Assembly: GCA_036743375.1 (NCBI GenBank)
Contig: DAINPP010000065.1
Span: 1 to 14,106 of the forward strand
Direction: 5' to 3'
Length of the DNA stretch: 14,106 nucleotides
Source of the DNA: DAINPP01 sp036743375
GTDB lineage: Bacteria > Thermotogota > Thermotogae > MWEM01
Below the pieces are notes generated by a model, which worked only from the letters and a program-made list of their open reading frames with translations, did not search any database and had not been told where the DNA came from. Positions 7,724-14,106 of the stretch are shown one piece after another. The position numbers and the translations under genes were made by a program. Position 1 is the stretch's first letter, and every line of letters starts with the position of its first letter.

Positions 7724-9109
7724 TCAATAATCGAGTAACGTGACAATCCCCTTTGCCGTTACAAGATAATCCAGGACATAATTTCTGATGCAGGTTCCAA
7801 ACACCCTCGTTTTATGGAAGGCAACCGTTTTCATGACGCTTTCGAGGTCCTCAACGGACTTTTTAAACACTTTGATCGTCTCCGGTTTCATCTCCCCGTT
7901 GTGATAATATTCTCCGATATTGGAATATATCACGGCAAGATGCCGATATATCGCGGCGTAGTTTCTGTATTCTTCAAGCCAGAGGCCCAATTCGTAGTTG
8001 AGTTGTTCAGAAATCGTCTCACTGATCCTGGTATAATCCCTTTCTATCGATTTGGATTCCTCGGATAGCATCTCCGATAATTCCTCGAAATGCCAGGATT
8101 TGAGATTTTCTTTGAGTTTTTCGACTAACAGTACGCTTCGTTCCGGGTCCTCCGGGTGTAAATGACTTCTGAGATTTGCACCGATGAAGTGCATGAACTC
8201 ATCCGAACAGTCCGGAAAATCTTCCATCACAACATTTTCGAGTACCGCTGAAGCCTCATAATCCGAACAATCCAGCAAATATCTCCCGATCGCCTTCATC
8301 GGAATCATAGAAGCGTACGGCTGGTTCATCGGATTAATCACGATACCGGAAGACACACGGTTCAGGTGGTTTTCCCTGCCGGTATAGGGGCCAATATGCA
8401 TCTCGGACACCATACTGGCATCGTTAACGGGATAATTATCCCAGAACAGCAACGGTCTCTGATACTCTTCCGATACGGCTTTTGTATCCTCTATCTTCAA
8501 CTCCCTTGCACAAACCCATGGGCCTGTCCACATGATCTCTACATCTCTGTTGATCGTTTTCCCGATCTTTTTCCTGTATTCATTCGGCTTGATGCCGTAA
8601 TACTCCGTTGGACAGAAAATCAATGAAATACCGGGATCAATTTCCTTTAACCTCGTATAAAGCCGATTGGTAAAATCCTGTTGGGCATCGGCGAGATCTT
8701 CGTATTTTTCTATATCCGGATCATGCTGAAGTTTCCATGGAATATCATCCAGAAAGAGGGCACAGGTCTTGGTTCCCAGTTTAATAAAGACCTCAAACTT
8801 CCTCACCAGTGTATCCATCTCTTCTTCAGAAGAATAGACAAGCGAAAGGCCTGGACTTACGGCCATCGAAATATCCATATCGTTTTCATTTCCAATTTTT
8901 ATCAGATAGGAAAACTCCTTGAGAAAGGTATCGGGATACATTTCCCGCCAGTCGTGTCTGTGAAAGCTATCTGCCTTCGGGGCATATATATAAAGATTAT
9001 AACCATTTTTCCCGGCAAATCTGAGCATAGCCTTTCTTTCATCCCAACTCCATGGTCTGCCATAAAAACCTTCTACTATCCCCCTGATTTTAAAACTGTT
9101 TTTGTCCAT
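7724..9109 (-). CDS. GH84 beta-N-acetylglucosaminidase, cytoplasmic
   Basis: Retaining hexosaminidase of the O-GlcNAcase/NagJ family, expected to release beta-linked GlcNAc by substrate-assisted catalysis. The barrel domain covers about residues 7-310: RGIVEGFYGRPW (9-20), YIYAPK (40-45), the catalytic Asp pair Asp121-Asp122 in LFLDDIPW, FCPTEYYG (165-172), MWTGPWV (193-199), WDNYPVND (223-230; Trp223, Asn225, Asp230 match substrate-binding residues) and Asn259 in VINPMN. Residues about 310-461 are helical. The first Asp of the usual APKDD motif is Ala46. No signal peptide is seen, so it likely acts on imported oligosaccharides, unlike many secreted GH84 enzymes. ATG at 9109 is preceded by AAAGG. 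A good promoter lies at 9129-9157, and the gene converges on the nanEK operon at a shared terminator. Activity on ManNAc-containing links is possible but untested. Confidence 0.93.
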   Translation of the reverse strand: MDKNSFKIRGIVEGFYGRPWSWDERKAMLRFAGKNGYNLYIYAPKADSFHRHDWREMYPDTFLKEFSYLIKIGNENDMDISMAVSPGLSLVYSSEEEMDTLVRKFEVFIKLGTKTCALFLDDIPWKLQHDPDIEKYEDLADAQQDFTNRLYTRLKEIDPGISLIFCPTEYYGIKPNEYRKKIGKTINRDVEIMWTGPWVCARELKIEDTKAVSEEYQRPLLFWDNYPVNDASMVSEMHIGPYTGRENHLNRVSSGIVINPMNQPYASMIPMKAIGRYLLDCSDYEASAVLENVVMEDFPDCSDEFMHFIGANLRSHLHPEDPERSVLLVEKLKENLKSWHFEELSEMLSEESKSIERDYTRISETISEQLNYELGLWLEEYRNYAAIYRHLAVIYSNIGEYYHNGEMKPETIKVFKKSVEDLESVMKTVAFHKTRVFGTCIRNYVLDYLVTAKGIVTLLDY

Positions 9110-9128
9110 TCTTAACCAACCTTTCTGT

Positions 9129-9157
9129 ATTATAATTTAGAAAATCACAGCATCCAA
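9129..9157 (-). promoter_or_regulatory. Promoter of the GH84 gene
   Basis: On the minus strand, TTGGAT (9157-9152), a 17-base spacer and perfect TATAAT (9134-9129), placing the transcript start about 13 bases before the ATG. This allows independent expression although the upstream small gene lacks a visible terminator. The sequence GTTGG occurs twice just here (in 9154-9173, minus strand), overlapping and upstream of the -35. Confidence 0.6.
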
Positions 9158-9180
9158 CGCGTATTGCCAACATTTTTAAT

Positions 9181-9666
9181 TTAAAACCGGTAGACTGCCC
9201 CTACACCAAGCGTGGCAGATATCCCGAAACTTGGAGAAACGTTCAGAAGAGGTCCGGCCTGAATAATAACACGCAAGGTATGTCTGTTCTCGAGATAGAC
9301 CGGAATCAACAGTCCCACCGGTACCTTCACCCCAAAGGAATTTGACTGATTATCCTGAAAAAGATTGCCCACGGTATCCTGAAATCCAACCCCTACAAAT
9401 ACAGGATAGCGTTTTCTGTCTATTATCAGGAGATCATCGTTTAAAAACCAGATATCAGCACCTAATGTCGCACCAGAATTTCCAAAGAGGAAATTGTATC
9501 CAATATCCACGTTTAAAACAGTTCCCGAATTAATATCATACTGTATCTTCAACCCTGAAGGTTCTCCAAAACCGATTCCAACACCAAAATTTGCAAAAGA
9601 AGCGGTTGCACAGATAAAAAGGATGATCATCAGAGTCTTTATCTTCGCTTTAAATTCAACAGACAT
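9181..9666 (-). CDS. Small exported, outer-membrane beta-barrel-like protein, function unknown
   Basis: A 161-residue protein, not assigned to a named family. Residues 1 to about 25 are a signal peptide (basic KAKIK, hydrophobic LMIILFICATASF, Ala at the likely cleavage site). The mature part alternates Gly-rich amphipathic strands (GVGIGFGEPSGLKIQYDI, VDIGYNFLFG, FVGVGFQDT, and ending in TLGVGAVYRF) and stops with a terminal Phe, as outer-membrane barrels usually do. About 135 mature residues could form an eight-stranded barrel. The frame stays open for 23 codons upstream, but the start at 9666 is preferred because AGGAGG lies eight bases before the ATG and the signal peptide fits. Tandem extended -10 elements precede it. 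No terminator is seen after the stop, so read-through into the GH84 gene 71 bases on is possible. A structural or porin-like role is only a guess. Confidence 0.75.
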   Translation of the reverse strand: MSVEFKAKIKTLMIILFICATASFANFGVGIGFGEPSGLKIQYDINSGTVLNVDIGYNFLFGNSGATLGADIWFLNDDLLIIDRKRYPVFVGVGFQDTVGNLFQDNQSNSFGVKVPVGLLIPVYLENRHTLRVIIQAGPLLNVSPSFGISATLGVGAVYRF

Positions 9667-9703
9667 TACGAACCTCCTATATAAAAATGATAGATCACAA
9701 TTC

Positions 9704-9720
9704 ATTATAACATTATAACA
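9704..9720 (-). promoter_or_regulatory. Tandem extended -10 promoter of the small barrel-like gene
   Basis: On the minus strand TGTTATAAT occurs twice, at 9720-9712 and 9712-9704, eight bases apart, each with the TG of an extended -10. No good -35 is visible. Predicted starts fall about 30-40 bases before the ATG at 9666. Confidence 0.5.
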
Positions 9721-9783
9721 AGACACTTTTGCCATTTTAAAACTTCACCCTCGTTTAATATAAAAAAACTTCAAATCACGCAA

Positions 9784-9800
9784 TATAATTGTGGTATACT
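9784..9800 (+). promoter_or_regulatory. Promoter of the PEPCK-like gene
   Basis: Extended -10 TGGTATACT (9792-9800), with an alternative TATAAT at 9784-9789. The -35 region is weak. The start would be near 9807, about 27 bases before the chosen ATG. This lies in the spacer shared with the leftward barrel-like gene, where AAAACTTCA occurs twice (starting at 9739 and 9766). Confidence 0.45.
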
Positions 9801-9833
9801 CTTTGGAACTTGATTAAAAAAGGCGGTGTTTTT

Positions 9834-11618
9834 ATGAGTAAGGCTTTACACTCAAAATACGATTCACAGGTATCGGTAACCATTAGAGGAGATATATCAT
9901 ATAACAACATTTCCCAGCTTTTTTCTTCGGGTCTGTTTAAGGAGTTACTCGAGAATTTCATTGGAAAATTATCCAACAAGAAAGCACCGGTTATCTCGGT
10001 ATTGAATGCTTTCAGAAATGAAGACGGGGAATACGACATTGACAGAATCATCAATCTGTTCTATCTGTTAAATCTGAACACCCTGGACTACCTGATAGAT
10101 GAAGGGATTATCGAAGTAGAAGAGAATAAGAGAAAAGAATTCTCCCATCTGCTGTTGGAACTCGTCGAAAAATTCTATAATTACTGGAGAAATCTTCAGA
10201 GATTCATGATCCGACAGGAGGCCTACAGTTCTGTGGAACAGAGAAGACGATCCAAAGGCTATGCCCTGGCAAGGACGAATGATGATCTGAAAAAACTCGT
10301 GTTGGATACTTACCGGAATATTGTCGTTAACATAGAACTGGTACCTCCAAAGATATACAGACAGCTTCCAAGTGGTGCTCAGGCGGCATTTCTTGTTGAC
10401 TCTTTCGAAATACCTTCAAACTTCAAATTGATAAATGAGTCCTTATACAAGGTACCATACGTCTGGGAAGGTATATTTGAGCCACCCGTTATTTTCTACA
10501 CGAGATCCAACAAGAGAAAAGGGGTATTTCCCGTAAAGGAAAACAGGGAATTTCTCCAGAACTTCTACCTCGATAATTCCGAATGGTTTGTGTTCCCCAC
10601 GATGGTCGGAGAACTGCTTGAGATGATCTACGTTCAGAAAGATTATCTGGCACTTGCCGCGGGACTCGCCAATCTGTATGAACTGGCCTCACCTGAAATC
10701 TTTCAGAACAGAAGACCGGATGGCTTCGTCATCTTCGGACTCGATGAAAAATTGTTTGATGAAGACGAGATGAGAGGTGTTGTCATAAAAGACGGGGAAC
10801 AGTATTTTGGTCTCCTGCCCAAAACAGCGGAGATTGACTATTTTGGTTATATGAAAAAGATGGCATTGACCGTACATAATCTTATTCAGATAGACAGGGA
10901 CTGCATGCCGGTTCACGGTGCCCTTGCGCAAATAGAACTTCCGGATGGCAATTCCGCCAACGTCATGCTCATCGGAGACAGCGGAGCCGGAAAATCTGAA
11001 ACACTTGAAGCGATCAACAAATTACCGGAAACCTCTACATCAAACGTGGAAATGTTGATTGATGATATGGGCTCATTACACCTCAATGAAGATGGAACCG
11101 TGTATGCTCAGGGAACTGAAACGGGCGCTTTCGTCAGACTCGATGATCTCCAGCCCGGCTATGCCTATGCCGCGATGGACAGAAGTATCTTCATGAATCC
11201 GAATATCATCAACGCCAGGGTAATCGTGCCGCTTATGCCCTATGCCGATATCATCAAGCATATTCCCGTCGACTATCTCTTTTATGTCAACAACTATGAA
11301 AATGTAGGGGAAAATGAGCCAATCATCTCATTCTTCGATGATTATAACGATTCCTATGCCGTTTTCTCAGAGGGAAAGAGAATGGCAAAGGGAACCACCG
11401 GCGAAAAGGGAATTACTACGAGTTACTTTGCCAATCCATTTGGAGCCGTCCAGAGGATGGAGAAGCATGAAATCATCGCAAAGAACTTCTTTGACAAAAT
11501 GTACAAATCAGGGGTTAAAATAGGAATGATAAAGACAAGATTGGGTCTCGAAGGCTATGAACAGGATGGGCCACTTGCCGCAGCAGAAAAACTCATCGAA
11601 ATGATTTCTGAAAAATGA
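9834..11618 (+). CDS. Divergent ATP-type phosphoenolpyruvate carboxykinase-family protein
   Basis: A soluble 594-residue protein whose C-terminal 260 residues follow the ATP-PEPCK core in order. YMKK (339-342) supplies the metal/substrate lysine. His361 in PVHG corresponds to the metal-binding His. The P-loop GDSGAGKS is at 381-388. Asp410-Asp411 replace the GDDE motif, and Arg462 in NAR matches the substrate-binding NTR. GTTGEKGIT (520-528) and the following FGA match the adenine-side GTERGIT motif. The N-terminal ~210 residues are mostly helical and charged and not recognised; a TRSNKRK stretch (223-229) only loosely resembles the PEPCK RSPKDKF motif. The start at 9834 is preferred over an open upstream frame because AAAGGCGGTG precedes it. 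It may be a true PEPCK (oxaloacetate to PEP) or a kinase on another substrate. The P-loop GDSGAGKSE also recalls HPr kinase, a member of the same fold. Single gene, own promoter and terminator. Confidence 0.75.
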   Translation: MSKALHSKYDSQVSVTIRGDISYNNISQLFSSGLFKELLENFIGKLSNKKAPVISVLNAFRNEDGEYDIDRIINLFYLLNLNTLDYLIDEGIIEVEENKRKEFSHLLLELVEKFYNYWRNLQRFMIRQEAYSSVEQRRRSKGYALARTNDDLKKLVLDTYRNIVVNIELVPPKIYRQLPSGAQAAFLVDSFEIPSNFKLINESLYKVPYVWEGIFEPPVIFYTRSNKRKGVFPVKENREFLQNFYLDNSEWFVFPTMVGELLEMIYVQKDYLALAAGLANLYELASPEIFQNRRPDGFVIFGLDEKLFDEDEMRGVVIKDGEQYFGLLPKTAEIDYFGYMKKMALTVHNLIQIDRDCMPVHGALAQIELPDGNSANVMLIGDSGAGKSETLEAINKLPETSTSNVEMLIDDMGSLHLNEDGTVYAQGTETGAFVRLDDLQPGYAYAAMDRSIFMNPNIINARVIVPLMPYADIIKHIPVDYLFYVNNYENVGENEPIISFFDDYNDSYAVFSEGKRMAKGTTGEKGITTSYFANPFGAVQRMEKHEIIAKNFFDKMYKSGVKIGMIKTRLGLEGYEQDGPLAAAEKLIEMISEK

Positions 11619-11631
11619 TCGCTAAATAATA

Positions 11632-11657
11632 AAGTGGCCGGAACATTCCGGCCACTT
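11632..11657. terminator. Bidirectional terminator between PEPCK-like gene and nadE
   Basis: Perfect 12-bp inverted repeat AAGTGGCCGGAA (11632-11643) and TTCCGGCCACTT (11646-11657), a very GC-rich stem with a tiny loop, 13 bases after the plus-strand stop and 20 bases past the minus-strand nadE stop. T-rich flanks are modest (CTTCTT on plus, TTTATTATTT on minus). Confidence 0.85.
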
Positions 11658-11677
11658 CTTAAAAAGGGTTACACCGA

Positions 11678-13342
11678 TCAGATTTCTTCCCTGAAATGAT
11701 TGCTGATCGGAAAATCGTGATCGAAGGTCAATCCGGTCTTTGAGAGTCTTGGTCCAAGAGGCTCCTGTCTCCTTTTATATTCGTTGATCCTAAAGAGTCT
11801 GAAGGCCTTTTTGACATCTTCCGGAGCAAAGCCCTTCCCCACTATCTCCGAAAAAGACAAATTCTTCTCGAGCATCAATTGTAATATCTCATCAAGTGTC
11901 TCGTATACCGGTAACGAATCGCTGTCTTTCTGACCGGGAGAGAGTTCTGCCGAAGGTTCTTTCGTCAGTATCTCTACCGGAATCATCTCCATTTTCTTCA
12001 TTGTATTAATATATTTTGCCAAGGCATAGCATTCGGTCTTGTATAAATCAGTCAGAGGCGCATAACCACCGATTGTATCCCCATAGAGGGTGGAATAGCC
12101 GGCAGCCGCCTCACTCTTATTTCCCGTATTCAATACCACATAGCCGTACTCGTTTGAAACAGACATCAGATAATTCCCCCTGATCCTGGCCTGCAAATTC
12201 TCTTCCGTCGTATTGAATTCCTTTTCGCCAAATAACACGGACAACTCTTTCATCGTCGCTTCAAAGACATTCTTTATAGGGATCAAAACGGTCTTTATTC
12301 CAAGGTTCTCCGCAAGTTTGACCGCATCTTTGACACTTCCATCGCTGCTGAATTCAGAAGGCATCATCACACCGAAGACATTCTCTTTTCCGAGTGCATC
12401 TACCGCGAGTGTGGTCACAAGCGCAGAATCTATTCCACCACTCAATCCAACAACGACTTTTGAAAAGCCATTCTTTCCGATATAGTCCTTGATGGAACCT
12501 TTGATGGCCTTATAAAAGGCCTCTACTTCTGAAGGAAGCGTCTCTGTCTTTGGGTAGACTTCAGATCTCCCCCCCTTCTGAACCAATTCGATACCTTCGA
12601 CAAAATCGGATAGATATTCCGTATCGAACTCATTCAACAAATCGAGAAAGCGTTCTCTGCATGGGAAATTATAAATCAGGAAGTCTTCTTCAAAACTCTT
12701 CGCCCTGGCCTTTATCTCCCCATTCCTATCTGAAACGAAGCTGCTTCCGTAATAGACCTTGGAATCCGTAGTCCCGGCTGAATTCGCATTGACAAATGTG
12801 AGGTCCATTTCCCTGCAACGTGCGCTTATCAGCCTTTCATGTTCCTCTAAAATTCCCTTGTAATAATAAGAGGAATCAAGATTTATCAGACATCTGACAT
12901 CGCTGCCGATTAATTCCTCAAAGGCGTTTAACTGATTATAGTGCTCTCTGTACGCCGTTAAAGCGAATAATTCATCGTTGATCTTAAATAAACCCGGTTC
13001 TTCTTCCCTGAAAACAGAGATGATCGTTCCGTCGTGTATCAGCAGACACGATTCCTCTTCACGGTCTCCGCTATCATAAGCACTTAAGATAACGGCACTG
13101 TTTTTTCCAACTGTAAATTCTATGATTTCCTGTAATGACCTTCTGCTCTGGCGAACAAACTGAGTTCTTTTTTTTAAAGACAGACTGTCACTACCGGAAA
13201 TACTGAAATACGGGAAAACGATCAAATCAACATCCAGTTCTTCTGCCATTAAAATCCCCGTCTTGATCATACCGGTATTATTCTTCAAATCGCCTGGTAC
13301 CTGATTTATCTGATTTATAGCAATTCTTATCTCTTTTTTCAT
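11678..13342 (-). CDS. nadE: NAD synthetase with degenerate glutaminase (nitrilase-like) domain
   Basis: Final enzyme of NAD synthesis, amidating deamido-NAD with ATP; cytoplasmic, 554 residues. The synthetase half (about 275-554) looks intact: VVGLSGGIDSA with the ATP pyrophosphatase loop Ser301-Ser306, EENLQARIRGNYLM, LNTGNKSEAAAGYSTLYGD, and KEPSAELSPGQKDSDSLP. The N-terminal ~250 residues keep the nitrilase-like scaffold but lack the Glu-Lys-Cys triad. The usual FPE is FPYF with Tyr45, the loop carrying the LPNYGVFDE motif and catalytic Lys is missing between about 112 and 117, and the ICED cysteine position reads Ala130-Tyr131-Arg132-Glu133. It should therefore be unable to use glutamine itself and depend on free ammonia or another amidase (inference). 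ATG at 13342 is preferred to a GTG two codons upstream because GGAGG is eight bases before it. Single gene with promoter at 13374-13401. Confidence 0.93.
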   Translation of the reverse strand: MKKEIRIAINQINQVPGDLKNNTGMIKTGILMAEELDVDLIVFPYFSISGSDSLSLKKRTQFVRQSRRSLQEIIEFTVGKNSAVILSAYDSGDREEESCLLIHDGTIISVFREEEPGLFKINDELFALTAYREHYNQLNAFEELIGSDVRCLINLDSSYYYKGILEEHERLISARCREMDLTFVNANSAGTTDSKVYYGSSFVSDRNGEIKARAKSFEEDFLIYNFPCRERFLDLLNEFDTEYLSDFVEGIELVQKGGRSEVYPKTETLPSEVEAFYKAIKGSIKDYIGKNGFSKVVVGLSGGIDSALVTTLAVDALGKENVFGVMMPSEFSSDGSVKDAVKLAENLGIKTVLIPIKNVFEATMKELSVLFGEKEFNTTEENLQARIRGNYLMSVSNEYGYVVLNTGNKSEAAAGYSTLYGDTIGGYAPLTDLYKTECYALAKYINTMKKMEMIPVEILTKEPSAELSPGQKDSDSLPVYETLDEILQLMLEKNLSFSEIVGKGFAPEDVKKAFRLFRINEYKRRQEPLGPRLSKTGLTFDHDFPISNHFREEI

Positions 13343-13373
13343 ACGCACGACCTCCCTTTTCTACTTTGTTTAG

Positions 13374-13401
13374 ATTATATCATAATGCAATTATATGCAA
13401 A
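13374..13401 (-). promoter_or_regulatory. Likely nadE promoter
   Basis: On the minus strand, TTTGCA (13401-13396), a 16-base spacer and TATAAT (13379-13374). The start would lie near 13367, about 25 bases before the ATG, which is preceded by GGGAGGT. ATGCAA occurs twice across the -35/spacer (13385-13390 and 13395-13400). Confidence 0.5.
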
Positions 13402-13489
13402 TCCCTGTAAAACTTGAAATTCTCTGCAACTTGTCATTTATTTACACCATATTTTCGGAAAACAAATCCATGGTTTTTATAGGCTATTC

Positions 13490-13498
13490 TGTTATAAT
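13490..13498 (+). promoter_or_regulatory. Candidate iorA promoter (extended -10)
   Basis: TGTTATAAT at 13490-13498 is a perfect -10 with extended TG. The -35 region is poor. It is the best plus-strand promoter in the spacer and would give a leader of about 190 bases. A closer, weaker promoter nearer 13650-13670 cannot be excluded. Confidence 0.45.
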
Positions 13499-13557
13499 CC
13501 ATATTGGGACGGGAAATATCCTTAAGGAAATCAAGAAGGAACTGATTTTTATCATCG

Positions 13558-13662
13558 ATGGAAGGATTGGTTTTTTCGTTGTCGATGATGTGGATGGAAA
13601 TAATTTATGCAATAGTTCTCGTTGAAGCCATGTTGAAGCAGTTAAAATATATAGTTCTTTAG
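13558..13662 (+). CDS. Possible 34-residue hydrophobic peptide in iorA leader (doubtful)
   Basis: ATG at 13558 to TAG at 13660-13662 encodes 34 residues rich in Met, Leu, Ile and Val (MEGLVFSLSMMWMEIIYAI at the start, KQLKYIVL at the end), which could form one membrane helix with a basic C-terminal side. The nearest purine-rich stretch, AAGGA, is about 18 bases upstream, too far for normal initiation. It could be a leader peptide or chance. Confidence 0.18.
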   Translation: MEGLVFSLSMMWMEIIYAIVLVEAMLKQLKYIVL

Positions 13663-13695
13663 ACAAAATGATTTGCAAAATTAAGGGGGATAAGA

Positions 13696-14106
13696 ATGAA
13701 AGAATTGTTAACTGGAAACGAAGCCGTTGCCAGGGGAGCATATGAAGCTGGTGTAACAGTTGGTTCAGCCTATCCTGGGACACCAAGTACAGAAATTTTT
13801 GAGACACTAGCAAAGTACAAGGAAATCTATTCCGAATGGGCACCAAACGAAAAGGTGGCCGCAGAAGTTGTTGTAGGGGCTTCTCTTGCCGGTGCAAGGA
13901 CAATTTCGGCAATGAAGCATGTGGGAATGAACGTGGCAGCCGATCCGATCTATACCCACGCATATCTCGGTGTTAACGGAGGTTGTGTGTATGTGACGGC
14001 AGACGATCCGGGGCTTCATTCCTCACAGAACGAACAAGACAACAGATATGTAGCCCTTCACGCAAAGATCCCCATGCTTGAGGCATCAGACAGCGAGGAG
14101 GCAAAG
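13696..14106 (+). CDS. iorA: Indolepyruvate:ferredoxin oxidoreductase, alpha subunit (C-terminus cut by window edge)
   Basis: Large, thiamine-pyrophosphate-containing subunit of the anaerobic enzyme that oxidatively decarboxylates aryl-pyruvates (from Trp, Phe, Tyr transamination) to acyl-CoA, reducing ferredoxin. Cytoplasmic. The first 137 residues are present out of roughly 600. They contain the family motifs GNEAVARGAYEAG (7-19), YPGTPSTEI (26-34), WAPNEKVAAE (48-57) with the conserved Glu57 expected near the TPP pyrimidine ring, GASLAGAR (61-68), MKHVGMNVAADP (73-84) and DDPGLHSSQNEQDNR (103-117). ATG at 13696 has AAGGGGG ending six bases upstream. The iorB subunit gene would be expected downstream, outside the window. 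The enzyme supports amino-acid fermentation or, in reverse, aryl-acid assimilation in anaerobes. Confidence 0.94.
   Translation, partial: MKELLTGNEAVARGAYEAGVTVGSAYPGTPSTEIFETLAKYKEIYSEWAPNEKVAAEVVVGASLAGARTISAMKHVGMNVAADPIYTHAYLGVNGGCVYVTADDPGLHSSQNEQDNRYVALHAKIPMLEASDSEEAK

Larger units (their letters stand above)
13343..13695. other. Spacer between nadE and iorA with divergent promoters and a long iorA leader
   Basis: A 353-base AT-rich spacer. It contains the nadE promoter (leftwards) and an extended -10 for iorA (rightwards), leaving about 190 bases of transcribed leader before iorA. Within that leader is a 34-codon reading frame for a hydrophobic peptide (13558-13662) without a proper ribosome site, and a direct repeat GTTGAAGC (13621-13628, 13632-13639). 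I see no known riboswitch, tRNA or intrinsic terminator. Confidence 0.5.

Noticed and set aside
8681..9115. 144-codon plus-strand frame opposite the GH84 gene
   Set aside because: Fully antisense to a gene with clear GH84 catalytic motifs; residue make-up is that of a complementary-strand shadow.
9667..9735. 23-codon upstream extension of the small barrel-like protein
   Set aside because: The tandem -10 elements and AGGAGG lie within it, and the signal peptide starts at 9666.
9789..9833. 15-codon upstream extension of the PEPCK-like protein
   Set aside because: It overlaps the extended -10 element and lacks a ribosome site; AAAGGCGGTG precedes the ATG at 9834.
9834..11618. HPr kinase/phosphorylase as the identity of the P-loop protein
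   Set aside because: The order of motifs after the P-loop (DD, NAR, GTTGEKGIT, FGA) and the upstream MKK and His match ATP-type PEPCK much better than the short HprK domain.
13395..13625. 76-codon plus-strand frame in the nadE-iorA spacer
   Set aside because: No ribosome site before its ATG, overlaps the nadE promoter and contains the iorA promoter; composition looks non-coding.
13484..13963. 159-codon minus-strand frame over the start of iorA
   Set aside because: Antisense to well-conserved iorA motifs, low-complexity Leu/Arg/Pro-rich translation, no ribosome site.
1..14106. CRISPR array, insertion sequence, phage or toxin-antitoxin genes, tRNA or rRNA
   Set aside because: No regularly spaced repeats, transposase or integrase motifs, or cloverleaf sequences were seen on either strand.

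Overview
The window reads as a chromosomal segment of a low-to-medium GC, probably anaerobic, diderm bacterium. The best guess is Thermotogota (Kosmotogaceae/Petrotogaceae-like). Grounds: strong AGGAGG-type ribosome sites; a family-5 solute-binding protein whose signal peptide shows no lipobox; an outer-membrane-like small protein ending in Phe; indolepyruvate:ferredoxin oxidoreductase next to NAD synthetase; and an NadE collinear with the Thermotoga enzyme as I remember it. The taxonomic call is inference. No tRNA, rRNA, CRISPR array, insertion sequence or phage gene was seen.

Left part (1-4211, minus strand): an ABC-importer operon transcribed leftwards as solute-binding protein, DUF4434 TIM-barrel protein, a strong intercistronic hairpin, DppB-like permease, and DppC-like permease cut by the window edge. 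The ATPase genes presumably lie beyond position 1. A 330-base divergent control region (4212-4541) separates it from the plus-strand pair 4542-7641: a fused ManNAc-6-P epimerase/ROK kinase (NanE-NanK) and a DUF4127 protein. A bidirectional terminator (7651-7686) closes this pair and the convergent gene for a cytoplasmic GH84 beta-N-acetylglucosaminidase (7724-9109, minus), which has its own promoter. Together, importer, glycosidase(s) and ManNAc kinase/epimerase look like an amino-sugar glycan utilisation locus. No sialic acid lyase is seen here, so free or glycosidically released ManNAc, rather than sialic acid, may be the entry compound.

Right part: a small secreted/outer-membrane-like protein (9181-9666, minus); a divergent protein with the full catalytic core of ATP-type PEP carboxykinase and an unrecognised N-terminal region (9834-11618, plus); a bidirectional terminator; an NadE-type NAD synthetase (11678-13342, minus) whose glutaminase domain has lost all three catalytic residues; a 353-base spacer; and the start of iorA (13696 to the right edge).

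Most noteworthy: the NadE pseudo-glutaminase, the ManNAc locus carrying two domains of unknown function (DUF4127, DUF4434), and the PEPCK-like protein. Functions of DUF4127, DUF4434 and the PEPCK homologue cannot be settled from sequence reading alone.
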